Below, piece after piece: positions 37,101 to 49,308 of a stretch of DNA of 64,000 nt. Position numbers and translations under genes: made by a program. Location: contig CM060174.1 of NCBI GenBank assembly GCA_030549775.1, positions 55,094,444-55,158,443 on the forward strand, written 5' to 3'. This DNA comes from Tamarix chinensis. Taxonomy: Eukaryota; Streptophyta; Magnoliopsida; Caryophyllales; Tamaricaceae. Under the pieces are notes generated by a model. That model was not told where the DNA came from. It saw only the letters and a list, made by a program, of their open reading frames with translations, and did no database searches. Positions within the stretch are counted from its first letter, which is position 1, and each line of letters opens with the position of its first letter.

Positions 37101-37459
37101 TATTAAGTATGAGATGGGTACCTGAAGCTCTATGAATGTTGAGAAGAAATAACGGATTTACTAAGAGGAAAAGGGAAAAAGACCAAGATCGATGAAGTCT
37201 CTACAAAATAATCTTTTAAGTGCCAAGGGTTTGTTCACTTCACTACAAAATTTCCCAACCAAAGAGTATTATCTATACAAGATATTGAAGTTATTAAGAC
37301 TTGTGATGAAGATCTTGAGTTCGACTCAAATGAAGAAATTTTAAGTGAGTCAAAGGATGAAGGAAATGCTTTTTATGTGTCATAAAGAGTAATTCAAGCT
37401 AATGAGAAACCTAATAAATTAGAGAAGATATTCAAGACTAAAGGAAAAGTGGGATAAAC

Positions 37460-40400
37460 AGCTTGGCAGGTTATTATTGATAGTGGATCAAGTACAAACG
37501 TGGCTAAGAGGATAGTGAAGGAATTGGGGTTAGAGACAACACCACATCTAAAGCCTTATTCTCTTCAATAGCTTAATAAGAACAAAGGAGTTAAGGTAAT
37601 GAAACAAACCCTAATCTCATTTCAAATTGGTAATAATTATGATGATGTGTTATGTGATGTTTTACCTATAGATGTATGTAGAATCTTATTAGGTATACCA
37701 TGGCAATATGATCAATGTGTTATTCATAATGGTTTTACTAATGAATAGTTTTTTGAAAGGGATAAGAAAAGGCATAAACTTAAACCTTCTAAGTGTGATA
37801 ATGATAACATAGTTTAAAATAAAAAGAGTTTATTTTTGTATGAAAAGGCTATGATAGAATGTATAAGGAAAAGGATAGTTTTTATACTATGATTATCAAT
37901 GAATCCCTACAAGGGGAGAAAAATAAGAATAATCCTTGATTAGATGAGCTTATTGATGAATATAAGGATATGTTTCCTAATGAATTACCACCAATATTAC
38001 CACCTAAAAGAGGGACATAGTATGTTATATACTTAAAGCCTGGTATATCTTTGCCTAATCAACCTATTTATAGATGTAATCTGGAAGAAGCTAAGGAATT
38101 AGAGATATAAAGACAACAGCAAATAGAAAAAGGATATATGAGAGAAAGTATGAGTTGTTGTTGTGTACCTCCATTACTTGTTCCTATAGAAGATGGTACA
38201 TGGCACATGTGTATTGATTCTAGATATATGAACAATATAAGTATTAAATATGGATTTCATATTACTAGATTGGATGACATGTTAGATGAATTGTATGGAG
38301 CACAAGTATTCTATAAAATTTATTTAAGGAGTGGATATCATCAAATGAGAATAATTAATGGAATCAATAGAAGATTACTTTTAAAATTAAATATAGTCTT
38401 TACAAATGGACTATTATGCCATTTGGATTATAAAATGCACCTATTTCATTTATGAGACTAATTAAAGAAGTTATTTGATATTTTCTTGAAAAATTCATTG
38501 TGCTCTACTTAGATTATACCCTTCTATATAGTAAAAGTGAGCATGATCATCTTAGTCATTTGAGGATATTATTTGATAAGCTAAGAGAAGTTAAACTCTA
38601 TGTAAAAATGAAAAAGTGTGATTGTATGCTTTTGAGTATTGTTTTCCTTGGTTATATTGTGAGTAGTGAAGGTATAAAAGTGGATCCTACAAAGATTTTT
38701 ATTATTCGTGATTGCCAATACCTAAATATATTCATGAGGTGAGGATTTTTCATAGATTAGTGAGTTTCTATTGAATATTCATTAAATCCATTTAGAATAT
38801 TACTGCACCGATTACACATCTTATGAAGAAAGATAAAATCAAGTGAGGAGAAGATGCCACTAAAACATTTGAGATTTTAAAGGAAAAGCTATATTTCACC
38901 GGTATTATCATTACATAACTTTGATAAATCATTTGAACCTACGTGTATTGCTAGTGAGTTGGGGATAGGAGGTATACTCTCACAAGAAAAAAGATCTATT
39001 ACATTTTAAGTGAAAATTTAAATGGTGCTCAAATGAATTATTCAACATATGATAAGGAATTATATGCCATCATAAGAAGCTTGGAAACATGAAGTCATTA
39101 TTTGAGTTTGAAGCCATTTATTTTGCATTTGGATCATGATTGTCTAAAATATTTGAATGCGAAAAATATTATTAGTCTTAGGCATGCAAACTAGGTTAGT
39201 TTCATATAATCCTACTTATTTGTTGTCAAATATTTTGATGGTTGAGAAAATGGCATAGTATATGTATTATCTAGAAGATCTATGATACTTATTATGTTAG
39301 ATTTTAAATTATTAGGTTTTGAGATGTTGAAAGAATTATATGAAAAAGATGAAGATTTATTTGAAATTTATAATAAATGTAAGAAAAATCATAGTTGTGG
39401 TAATTATGTGCTATAAGATGACTTTTTTTTCAAACTTGATAAGTTGTGTATACCTTATTCTAGTGTATGTGATTTGCTTTTTAAGTAAGTAAATGAATGA
39501 GGTATAGCTAGTTATTTTAGTGCTCATAAAAGCATAGAAATATTACAATAAATTTTCTACTAGCCACAAAGGATTAAATTAGTACAAACTATCATTGAGA
39601 AATGTGTAACTTGCCAAAATAGAAAGAGTTTATTCCATAAGAGCTTGTGTACTCCTTTACCAATACCTATTCAACCAAGGAAGAGTGTTAGCATGGAATT
39701 TATATTAGGTTTTCCAAGGACATAAAAGCAGAAATGATTCTATTATGGTGGTAGTAGACAGTTTATCTAAATTGACACATTTTATTCTATATAATAAAAT
39801 AGAAGATGCAACTCATGTGGTAGTTTTATGTTTCAAGGGGATATTATAGTTATATGGTATTCCCGAATTTATAATTTTGGATAGGGATGTGAAAATTTTA
39901 AGTTACTTTTTAGACGACACTTTGGCATATGTTGGGTACTAAGTTGTTGTTTAGTACATCTCATCATCTACAAACGGATGGTCAAACTAAAGTGACTAAT
40001 GAAACCTTGGGAACTTCACTATAAGGGTTACTTAACAAAAGTATAAAGGATTGGGATATAAAACTCTCACATGTTGAATTTGCATACAATATGAGTTATT
40101 CTAGTACGACTCATTCAAGTCCATTTGAGGTTATCTATGGAGTTAATCTTTATTTATCTATTGATATGTATTGAGGAAATGTGATTTTATAAACTATGAT
40201 ACTAAATAAAGAGTTGAATTCGTTAAAAAACTTCATGAACAAATAAGGAATAATATTGAGAAATCTAATGCTAAATGCCAAAACCAAGCTAACAAAAATA
40301 TAGCTATACAAATATTTTCACTAAGAGACTTGGTATGCTTACATATAAGAAAAGAAGGATTTCCAAATTTAAGAAAGATTAAACTAATGCCAAGAGCATA

Positions 40401-40725
40401 TGGTCCTTTCAAAATATTAAGAAAATTTAGAAATAATGCTTATGAATTAGAATTACCATAATCCTATTAAGGAGTTTCTAGAACTTTAAATGTTTGTAAT
40501 TTATATCATTATTATATTGATGCTAATTTGAGGAAAAATTCTTACTTAAAAGGGAAGAATGATCTAGGAGCATCTCCATCTCAAGAGTTATTATATTTGG
40601 AGGTAGTACCAATTGTTTTGGAAAATCTAGAACACCTTTATAACAATACTAATAATGTTTCATTAAGTAATTTTTGCAGGCATTACATATGTTTGCAAGA
40701 AAAGCACCTCACTAATGATAATTAA
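37460..40725 (+). pseudogene. Pol remnant of the second CRM-like element
   Basis: Protease: VIIDSGSSTNVAK near 37475 and ILLGIPWQYDQCV near 37685. RT: 38138-38455 (LLVPIEDGTWHMCIDSRYMN, LRSGYHQMRI) and 38500-38742 (LYLDYTLLYSK, where the family has YFDDIL). RNase H covers 38860-39270. The integrase finger near 39590 reads IEKCVTCQNRKS, and a VSMEFILGFPRT core follows. The last segment, 40528-40725, is open through the PPT and 166 bases into the 3' LTR. Confidence 0.8.
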
Positions 40726-40970
40726 TGTTCAAGACAATGATAATGCAAAGGTTATAAAGTTGCATGGGAGATAAAGTTACATGACATGAAGCATGATTAT
40801 TGATTATTTTATGTATTTTTATGATTAAGTTTTATGTAGCTTTGGTATTTTTATGTAAACTTTACAAGATCTTGTTATTATAATCATAACTCATTATTTA
40901 TTCCACATGGACATGAGTTGTTATAACTCATATATAATTAGGTTGGTTAATTTGGGCTTAATTAAGTAGA
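40560..40970 (+). repeat. 3' LTR of the second CRM-like element, truncated
   Basis: It aligns with the start of the 5' LTR at 34584 and breaks off at the sequence beginning TGCAATACCCC at 40976. No continuation was found after 54304, so the rest was probably deleted. Confidence 0.7.
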
Positions 40971-41755
40971 GTAAATGCAATACCCCATATTTTTGAAAAA
41001 TGTTGAATATGAATTATGCTAATTTTTGGACTTTTACTTTTGATTTAATGTTATATTTTGGTTTAGTGCAAAGTTTGACGTGAAATGGGGATTGGAAAAT
41101 GAATTTTGATGATTTTTTAGGCAAATCGATCGACTGGTTCCATAAAGTAATCGACTGGTTCATCATTTTAGCAAAATAGGTTTTCTTGACTAACTAATTG
41201 TTTGGTTAGGGGAACTGATTGACTGGTTTGTAGAACAATTGACTAGTAGGCCTAAACTGATAGATTGATTTGTCAAGCTAAGGATATTTTTTGAACTCGA
41301 TTTTATAAAAAAAAAATTCTTATACTAAAATGGAATATTACAAACCCATACTAAATTATTTCTAAGAGATTCCTAAACATTTTCATGATGCATTTAACCC
41401 AAAATATTACCTCAAATCAATCAAGAGGTCGATTGGGATAATTAAGAGAGAGAGATGACCTCAACCTTATTTCTTCCACTTCTCTCCTGTACACATTTCT
41501 AAGATTAATGATTCGATCTTAGGCATGATTCTGAGCATCTAGAAGATTCCTTCTATGCTAACTTTTCATTACCTCTCTTCTATATTCTAGTTATGTCCTA
41601 ATTGACCTACATTCTCTAGAAATACCATTTGAACTCTATAGAATAATTCACTATATCTTAGATAAAATTCATCTATTTGGCTCAATTTTAAAATGTAATT
41701 TCTAGGGTCTTCTAATTGTTCCTTAACTCTCTATTATTCCTCTCAACTAGTTGGC

Positions 41756-41763
41756 TATAAATA
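41756..41763 (+). promoter_or_regulatory. LTR TATA box
   Basis: TATAAATA within GGCTATAAATAGCCCC. The matching place in the other LTR copy (about 46416) reads GGCTAAACATAGCCCC, so the box is mutated there. Confidence 0.5.
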
Positions 41764-43785
41764 GCCCCAGTCATCCCTTCTATCCACCTTTCTTTCAGCC
41801 ACTAAAATCCTTAAGTCTCAATTTTCATCTTCCTTGTTTTATGCACTTTGAACCTTACAATCAAATTTCTTACACTCTTCTAATTTTGTCTCTATCTCTC
41901 TTTTATTTGAATTGCGAAGGAAGGAAAAGTTAAATTTGGGAAAAAGATTGAGTGGTTTGGCTGAGCATTTTCCTATTGTGCTTTAAGTTGTTATGTTCCT
42001 TCTTTCCCTTCTATCTTAAGTTTTAAAGTTAATAAAGTTTTGGTTTGAATTTTTTAGTTTAAGATTTATGGTTTTAAGGTTTTAAAATTTGAAAATTTTC
42101 ACAATTGGAATTTCTAGTTTAATAGAAATTTACATGCATCAAGTAAGTAATTATTGCTCCTAACGATTAATGAGTATTCCTGTATATTATGAGTTCTTTA
42201 AAGTTGATTTTGTATATTGGCATGAATATATGTAGCTTGCATAAGTGATTTAGAGGGATAGATTGTACACTCTGAGCAAAAAGCATGAAAAATTGTAAAA
42301 ATAGGATATGATGATTTAATGTAGAGATATGCAAGTGAATTTGGTTGGAAATGTGTTAGACTATGTTGATACATGGTTTAATGAGGATGATTTATAAGTA
42401 TAAATCTACATGAAGGTAATGGTTTGATGCTATTATAGGAAAAAACCAATTGACTAGTTAGGCTAAACTGATCAATTAGTTCTTAGAACAGTTGCCTAGT
42501 TGACCCAACCCATCGATTGTCAAGCCTATAAAGACCTTTGTTTCTCTCTGCTTAAACCATGGACTAGTTAGGAAAAACTAATCGATTGATCTATGACTAG
42601 TTAACTAGTTTTCCAAAATTGATCGACTGGTTTGAGAAAAGCATAGTTTGGTTGAATCAAACCAATAGATTGGTTGACCCCAATGGATCAACAGGTTGGG
42701 CCAGATTGATCAATTGGTTTAAAGGATTTTATGCTTTGTTTTATTTCTTTTTGTTTATGCTTTAACATTATGTTTGGGGTTGTCTATAATTATTAATGGG
42801 GTAAAATACATACTAAACATGGATCCATGGTATAATGAAAGGATTAAATTGATCATAGCCTATGATATATTCTATGAGTATTGTAAAGGCAAAATGGATG
42901 TTCCACTTATCATAAGTGATGCCATTGAGAAAAAAGTAATGAAACACAGCTTGGGCTTGAATAAAGTAATATGGTGGATATGAATAATATTAGGCAAAGA
43001 TAAATGAAAACCCATATAGTAGGGAAAATGGATAGAAAAGGACTGATATGGAATGAACATGGAGAATGCTTTTCTTGTTTAGTATGGGCCTTATGTGATA
43101 ATTTATCCTTGTGAATAATATACTAATCACGTATTGAGTTGAGTATGGGTCTGGGTCTGGGTTACATGATCTTCAAGTAGCTATCGGGGGTTATTCTGAC
43201 TTTGGGTGGGATCCTAAGTGGTTCTGGTGTCTTACCTACTCTTGAGACTAATAATATACTAGGAGGTATCGATACTAAATGGTCTAATTACCTAGGTGGT
43301 TGGCTTCAGCTTGGAATTAGGTCCATTTTTGTGATTGCCTCCGGCCTAGACTTATGTCCACTTTGGTGATTGGCTTTGGTATAGACTTTATGTCCCTTAT
43401 TTAGCTAGGCTTCTACGGTATGTGAGACCATGGGTTGGTGCATAGTCCATCACTCAATAATAAAAAAATATGGATGATAAGTAATTGAATGATAAAGGCC
43501 TAAATAATAAATAAGTGAATATGAATAATTAAATAAGGATGAAAATTTGATAGATGAGAAAAAGGATAAGGCTAGTTTGTACACTTGGTAAATGGCTTAA
43601 ATGACTAATTAGCTATTGATTGAAATGTTGGCTAGATGATTGATATGTGTCACGTATGAATAAGGGAATGGTATAAAATAAAGTGTTGAGTTATTAGAAA
43701 TAAACCCTAGTGGCTACTGGGATTTAATATGCCAATATGTTTGTGAGTATCTACGTGATTATAATATGAAACCAACTATAACATC

Positions 43786-44130
43786 TCGAAATTTCATAAT
43801 CTTTTATTTTTAGATGTTTATCCTTTTTATTTAAAACTAACACTTAAACCTTAGCTTAATTATTTTTCTTATAACCTTGACCCAGAACCTAAAATAAATT
43901 TCCTAAAATTTATCCCCAATTATTTTACCTTTTTTTTCTATTAAACCTACACTAATCCAAATTATTTTTCTAGATATATTTTCCTACCTAGTACCCTAAG
44001 CTATCAAAATTAAACCTAAAAATAAATAAATAAAATTTTTACCCTACCCTTCCATTTTTAACCCCTATTCTACCCCTCTATCATGCCACGATCTTCTTCC
44101 ACAAACACTCTCCCCTTCTCCCACTACAAT
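43786..44130 (+). repeat. Short foreign LTR head inside the 5' LTR
   Basis: It begins TATAACATCTCGAAATTTC, resembling a TGTAACACCTCGAAA-type LTR start with one change, and has no counterpart in the other LTR copy around 53600. No coding region. It ends where Cassandra-like sequence begins. Confidence 0.4.
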
Positions 44131-44592
44131 TGTAATACCCCAATTTGAGTAGAGTGTTATAAGGATTGATATGACTATTTATAAGCAAAACCATAACTGT
44201 GAGCTGAACTTGGATGAGCCAATTAGCCACCTAGTGGGATGATTCTTGGGATCAACTATATTCAAACAATTAGTGGTTGAGAGGTAAAGGGAAGTTGTGT
44301 CCTTTGAGTGGGGGTGAATGAAATTTCCCAATTTGAATGATGTGCTATAAGGATTAATATGACTACTCATATCAAGATGTTATACCATCCTTTTAGTGAT
44401 TCTATCCTAAGAACTTCATAGTTAAGTGTGATGGATGTAGAGCAATTTTTAGAATAGGTGATCCTCCTAGAAAGTTTTAGAAGCTTTCTAAAAAATTCTT
44501 GGGAAGTGCGTGAATGAGGAAAAAGCATGTTGAAAGAATTCGTGTTGATCTGTGGGACTAGTCGATCAATCCAAAAACACTCCAAGGTAGCA
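44131..44592 (+). mobile_element. Cassandra-type TRIM element with 5S-derived sequence, degraded
   Basis: TGTAATACCCCAATTTG at 44131 (52 bp of LTR start), about 136 bp of non-coding interior, then a second LTR start TGAAATTTCCCAATTTG at 44319. That copy runs through a 5S rRNA-like block (44384-44475: CATAGTTAAGTGTGATGG, TAGGTGATCCTCCTAG) to AAGGTAGC and stops near 44592, short of the usual TGTTACA. It aligns well with the solo LTR at 47857. Cassandra elements are known non-autonomous retrotransposons whose LTRs hold a 5S rRNA promoter region. Confidence 0.75.
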
Positions 44593-45199
44593 TACTGATG
44601 TGCCTATTTGTTCAGTTACCTACCCTTTTCTATGAGTAGAGGGCCATGTGTAGGTTTTTTAGAATGACTAGTAGTGGGCTTACCTCAATTTAGGTTTGGG
44701 GCTTGAGAACATGGACATTCGAAGATCTTGTTAGGTCCATTGTAGACCATGGTTTTGGTTTTGTTGTCATACCCTAACTCAGTTTTAATATAGCCCCATA
44801 CTTTTATCTACTCATATTTTTGTACTGATTTGGTTGGGGAGCATTAAGATCCATCGATGTAAACAATCTTTCAAAGTGTTTATGTAATTTATATTCACAC
44901 ATTCTATTGTTTTTAAATGTATTGGTTGGTTTTAGCCTTATATATGATATAGGGTAGGTAGCAGACATCTATCTTGTGTTAGGTATGGTAGTAACACTCC
45001 ATTTTTCCTAGATGAATTCGATCTTTCACACTATTTTAAATGAAATTATTTGGTAGTAAAAAAAATGAGCGTGTTATAGGTTAGTATCAAAGATATTCAT
45101 AAAAACACACTACTTTCAAACATGATTTTTAAGCTAATACCATAAAATGGTATTTCTAAATGTTTCCCCTTGATTTTTAGGCAAGTTTAATTATTTCAA

Positions 45200-45735
45200 A
45201 CTCGGAATGTCCGTGAGTAAGAGTGGGGTTCAGAATGTGCAATCGATAATATTTGTGATAATTGTTATGCAATTTTTAGTACTCGGTAGATTAATTTCGT
45301 CCCTAATTTCTTCTAGTACTTATGAATCAATGGCCACTAATCGCTTCTACAAGCACATCGAAGCTTTCATGGAGACCATAAAAGCCTACATAAAGGGCCA
45401 AATCTAATAGCACAACCACCACTGGTGCCAACAGCTGCACTTGTTTTAGAGGATTGGCTTAGGAGGGATGGTCATCATCACCACCAATCTTCAAGGGCAA
45501 GGAGGACTCTAAAATCATAAAATGATGGGTCTAGGACATGGAGAAGACCTTCGTCACCTACAGTTGCTCTAGGGACAAAAGGGTTGATGTGGTGGTGTGC
45601 TATATAAGAGGAAGGGCAGACGTATAGTGAAACATTCAGAATATGGGTGGAGAACCTATGGGATGGGAACCTTTCCTAGAGGCATTGTGAGCTCATTTCT
45701 ACCCAACTCACCTCTACATGAAGAACTATTGCAAG
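45200..45735 (+). pseudogene. gypsy gag fragment of the large-LTR element
   Basis: Broken frames read PPIFKGKED, then DMEKTFVTYSCSRDKRVDVVVCYIRGRADV and, later, AHFYPTHLYMKN. These match the P..F.G...P..A..W...MEK.F......D..KV..A.....G.A..WW and F..KYFP blocks of the Tekay-type retrotrans_gag domain. An open segment at 45207-45407 precedes it. Sequence passes straight into LTR copy 2 at about 45740, so protease to integrase are deleted. Confidence 0.6.
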
Positions 45736-47856
45736 TTATTTTAGAAATAAGGTTGGAAATTTGAGTTTATTGAGGTTTTCAAGTAAACTGATCGACTTTC
45801 ATGAACCGATCGACTAGTTCATCATTTTCAGTAAAATGGGTTTTCTCGACTAAACTAATTAACTGGTTGGTGCAATCAATTAATTGATTTGTAGAATAGT
45901 CGACTGGTAGGCCTGAACTAATAAATTGGTTTGTCAAGCTTGGTATATTTTTTGAACTCTATTTTTAAAAAAAAAATCTTATGTTGAAATGGATCCATAC
46001 CAACCCATGCCAAATTATTTGTAAGATATTCTTAACCATTTTCATGATACATTTAACCCAAAATATTACCTCAGATTGATCTGGAGGTTGACTGGGATGA
46101 TTGAGGGGGAGAGAGGACCTCAGTCTTATCTTTTTTCAGCTCTCTCCTCAACACATTTTTGAGATCCATGCTTTGAGTTCGGGCACAATTTTAAGTTGTT
46201 GGAAGATTCATTCCATGCCAACCTTCCATTACCTCTCTTGTGAATTCTAATTCTGGCCTAATTAACCTATATTCTCTAGAAATACAATTTGAGCTCTAAA
46301 GAATAGGTCAGTATATCTTAGACGAAATCCATTCATTTAGCTCAAATTAAAATGGTAATTGCTAAGGAATTTGAATTGTTCCGAAACCCTTTATTACACC
46401 TCTCAATCGATTGGCTAAACATAGCCCCAATCATCCTTTTTATTCACTTTACTTTCAGCCACTGAAATTCCTAAGTCTCTGTATTCACCTCTCCTCCGTT
46501 TTGCTCTTTGAATTTTGTGTTCAAACTTCTTACACTCTTTTGATCCTTTTCTTCTCTCTCTCTTATTTTAATTGTTAAGCAAGGAAGATTTAAATTTGGG
46601 AAAAATATTGAGTGGTTCAGCTAAGCATTTCCCTATTATACTTTATGCATGGTATGTTTTTCTTTTTCTTTTTGTTTCAATTTCAAAATTATTAATATTT
46701 TTTAGTAATTTCTTTCTTTAAGATTTATTGTTTAAAGGTTTTAAAAGATGAGATTTTCACATATTGGAATTTTTGGTTTAAGGAGAATTTTACATGCATC
46801 AAGTAAGTGATTCTTGCTTCTAAAATGATTTATGAGTACTGCTGCAAGATATGAGTTCTTTTAAGTTTATTCTGTATGTTGGCATGAATGTATATAAACT
46901 TCATAAGTGATTTGAATGGATAGATGGTATACTTTGAGTAAAAACCATGAAAACCGATAACAATAGGATATGATGATTCAATGTTAAGATATGAAAATTA
47001 ATTTGGTTGAAAATGTGTTAGACTATGTTGATACTTGTTCTAATGTGGTTAAGGATGATTTATAAGTATGAATCTACATGAAAATAATGGTTTGATGCTG
47101 TGCACATTTGAACAATCGACTGGTTTGGTACAACTAATTGACTGGTTCATAAAACAATCAACCTATTGACCCAACCCATCAACTGGTAAGCCTGTAGAGA
47201 CCTTGGTCTTGCTCTTTACTTAAACCCATCGACTAGTTTGGTAGAATAGACAACTTATCTATGAATATTCGACTAGTTTCCTCAAACTGATCAATTGGTT
47301 TAAGGAAGAGCATGATCTGGTTTAGCCAAACTGATTGACTAGTCAACCTAAACTAATCGACTAGATGGTATAACCGGTTGACTAGTTAGGCTAAATTGAT
47401 CGACTGGTTTGTGTGACTTGATTCCTTTCAATTTGATTATGATTTGAAGAGATGTTTGGTATTATCGTATAATTATTAATAGGATAAACTATAGATTTTT
47501 ATCATAGATTAATGTCCTAATGAAATGATTCAATGGATCATAATGTATGGCCAACTATATGAGTATTATAAGGGCTAAATGGGTAATGCCACCTATAAGA
47601 TGTGAAGGTCCTTGAGAAAGGAGCAATGAAGCACAATAGGTGCTTGGCTAAAATATTATGATGGGCATGAATAATTTTGGATAAGGATAATGGAAAACCT
47701 ACCTGGTTGGAAAAACATAAAGAAAAGGATTGATATGGAATAAACACGGAAAATGCTTTGCTTGCTTTTGTATGGACCTTATGTGACCACTTATCCTTGT
47801 GAATAATATAGTAATTATGTAAAGCAAAAGACAATTGAGTTATGTATGGGTTTAGG

Positions 47857-48160
47857 TGTAATACCTCAAATTGAGGGGAGTGTTATGAGGATTGATTTGG
47901 CTACTTATATCAACATGGTATACCATCCTTTTGGTGATTCCGTCTTAAGAACTCCATAGTTAAGCGTGCTGGCTATGGAGCAATTTTAGGATGGGTGACC
48001 TCCTGGGAAGTTTTAGAAATTTTTTAAATATTTCTCGGGAAGTGCGTGAGTGAGGACAAAGCGTCCTAAAAGGACTCGTGTTGATCTGTGGGGTCAGCCG
48101 ATCAATATGAAAGCACTCTAAGGTAGCCTCCACGTGGTCGTGTCGACTCGGGGTGTTACA
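47857..48160 (+). mobile_element. Cassandra solo LTR carrying a 5S rRNA-like promoter region
   Basis: 304 bp, TGTAATACCTC...GGGGTGTTACA, flanked by the perfect 5-bp target duplication TTAGG (47852-47856 and 48161-48165). The paralogous LTR near 43150-43175 shows the empty site (TATGGGTCTGGGTTACATGA). Inside, about 47925-48011 closely follows plant 5S rRNA from the middle to the 3' part. No interior or second LTR remains, so it is a recombination product. It is an LTR, not an rRNA gene. Confidence 0.88.
47958..48010 (+). promoter_or_regulatory. 5S-type internal Pol III promoter elements in the Cassandra LTR
   Basis: AGTTAAGCGTGCT (47958-47970) is an intact 5S box A, and AGGATGGGTGACCTCCTGGG (47988-48007) is an intact box C with downstream GAAG. 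The spacer between them is altered relative to 5S rRNA (CTATGGAGCAATTTT). In Cassandra elements this region is known to hold Pol III promoter signals. Activity here is untested. Confidence 0.75.
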
Positions 48161-49300
48161 TTAGGTTACTTGATCCTCAATTAGCTATAAGGGGTTAGTA
48201 TGCCTTCAAGCGTTTTTGGTGCCTTCGGGCTTTGACATCGGGTAGGATCTTGAGATGTCCTGGTGAAATGCCCCAAAATCTTTTAATTTAAAAATTATAT
48301 TTAAATAAGATTTTCGTATGAAAATTAATTAAATAAATTATTTTTATTAAATTAAAATAAAATTTATTTGGGCAAATCAAGAGAAATCTTATAAATATTT
48401 TAATTAGCGTGAAATTTGGGTATTTTAGCTAATTAAGGATTTTATTTTGAAAATTAATAAAATAAATTATTTTATTTAAAGTAAGAAGGATAAAATAGTT
48501 TCAAATTAAAATTAATTTAATAAATAATTTAAATGAAGAAAATTAGGGTGTTTTGCTGAGTAAAATGGAATTTATGGAAAATCTTTTAAAAATTCTAATT
48601 TAACCTAAAAAGGGATTTAAATATTATTTTATTTAAATATTATTATTTATAAATATCCTAAATATTTAGATTAATTTAATTGGCCCTAATCTAATTATTT
48701 TTCCTTTTTCACTTTTCCTTTTTCTTTTTCTTTCTTCCTTTTTCCTTTCTTTTTCTTTTTCTTCCTTACCTTTACCCGAATTGGGCCTGTTGCTGTCAGC
48801 CCAAACCTTTCTTTCCTTCCCTTCGGCGCGGCCTAGCCCGCGCGACCACCCCTCCTTCGTTTTCCCCCCAACGCCGCATTTTGTGTTTTATTGTCCCTAG
48901 GCGCTGCATTTCACTCCTGCCATTTTAATGACTGCGCCTGGACCGCTCGGTCTCCTTCCTTTTTCTTTCTTCCAAGTTGCCCAGTCCAACCCCCTTTTTT
49001 CCTCCTTTCTTCTTCCTCCCATTCGACTCCACCGACCTGCAACTCGCTGCCGCCCGCCCTGGTTTTTCGCCAGCGATCTCGCCTGATTTAACCGACCGTT
49101 TCTCCCATCTTTTCCCCATCGTTTCACCGGTCATGCTGACTCCAAATGCTTTCTCCCTCTTCTAGCGCAATTCTTTCTTTTCCTACGTAACCCCCTCCCC
49201 GAAAATTGTTGCCACCTTCCAAATAATGCCGCCGGAAACCCTAACCCTACTTGCCCAACTCTCTAAACAATCCACAGACCCTAAACTCTCATTTACACTC

Positions 49301-49308
49301 TATAAATA
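49301..49308 (+). promoter_or_regulatory. Putative LTR TATA box
   Basis: TATAAATA at the 3' side of the GC/pyrimidine-rich region, about 1 kb into the LTR, in the position expected for the U3 core promoter. Confidence 0.5.

Larger units (their letters stand above)
34584..40970 (+). mobile_element. Second CRM-like Ty3/gypsy retrotransposon, older and decayed
   Basis: The 5' LTR begins TGATGCAG at 34584 and its copy begins TGATCTAGG at 40560 after a purine tract (AAAAGGGAAGAA, 40548-40559). The two share long blocks such as TTTTGGAAAATCTRGAACACC and ACTAATAATRTTTCATTAAG. TGGTTTCAAAGA near 35340 is a mutated initiator-Met PBS. Gag (about 36540-37100) and pol (37460-40560) resemble the 15.7-kb element. 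The 3' LTR is cut at about 40970, where another element starts. Confidence 0.85.
40976..45078 (+). repeat. 5' LTR of the large-LTR gypsy element, with insertions
   Basis: Features in order: motif clusters at 41120-41290 and 42430-42720, TATAAATA at 41756-41763 between them, then the block 43140-43790, shared with 47840-47850, 48161-48263 and 53037-53600 in copy 2. The segment 43786-44592 is foreign. The LTR resumes at ACTGATGTGCC near 44594. Confidence 0.7.

Noticed and set aside
47925..48011. 5S rRNA gene
   Set aside because: The 5S-like block lies inside a TG..CA LTR with a target duplication, its middle is altered and the 5' third of 5S is poor. It is a Cassandra LTR, not an rRNA gene.
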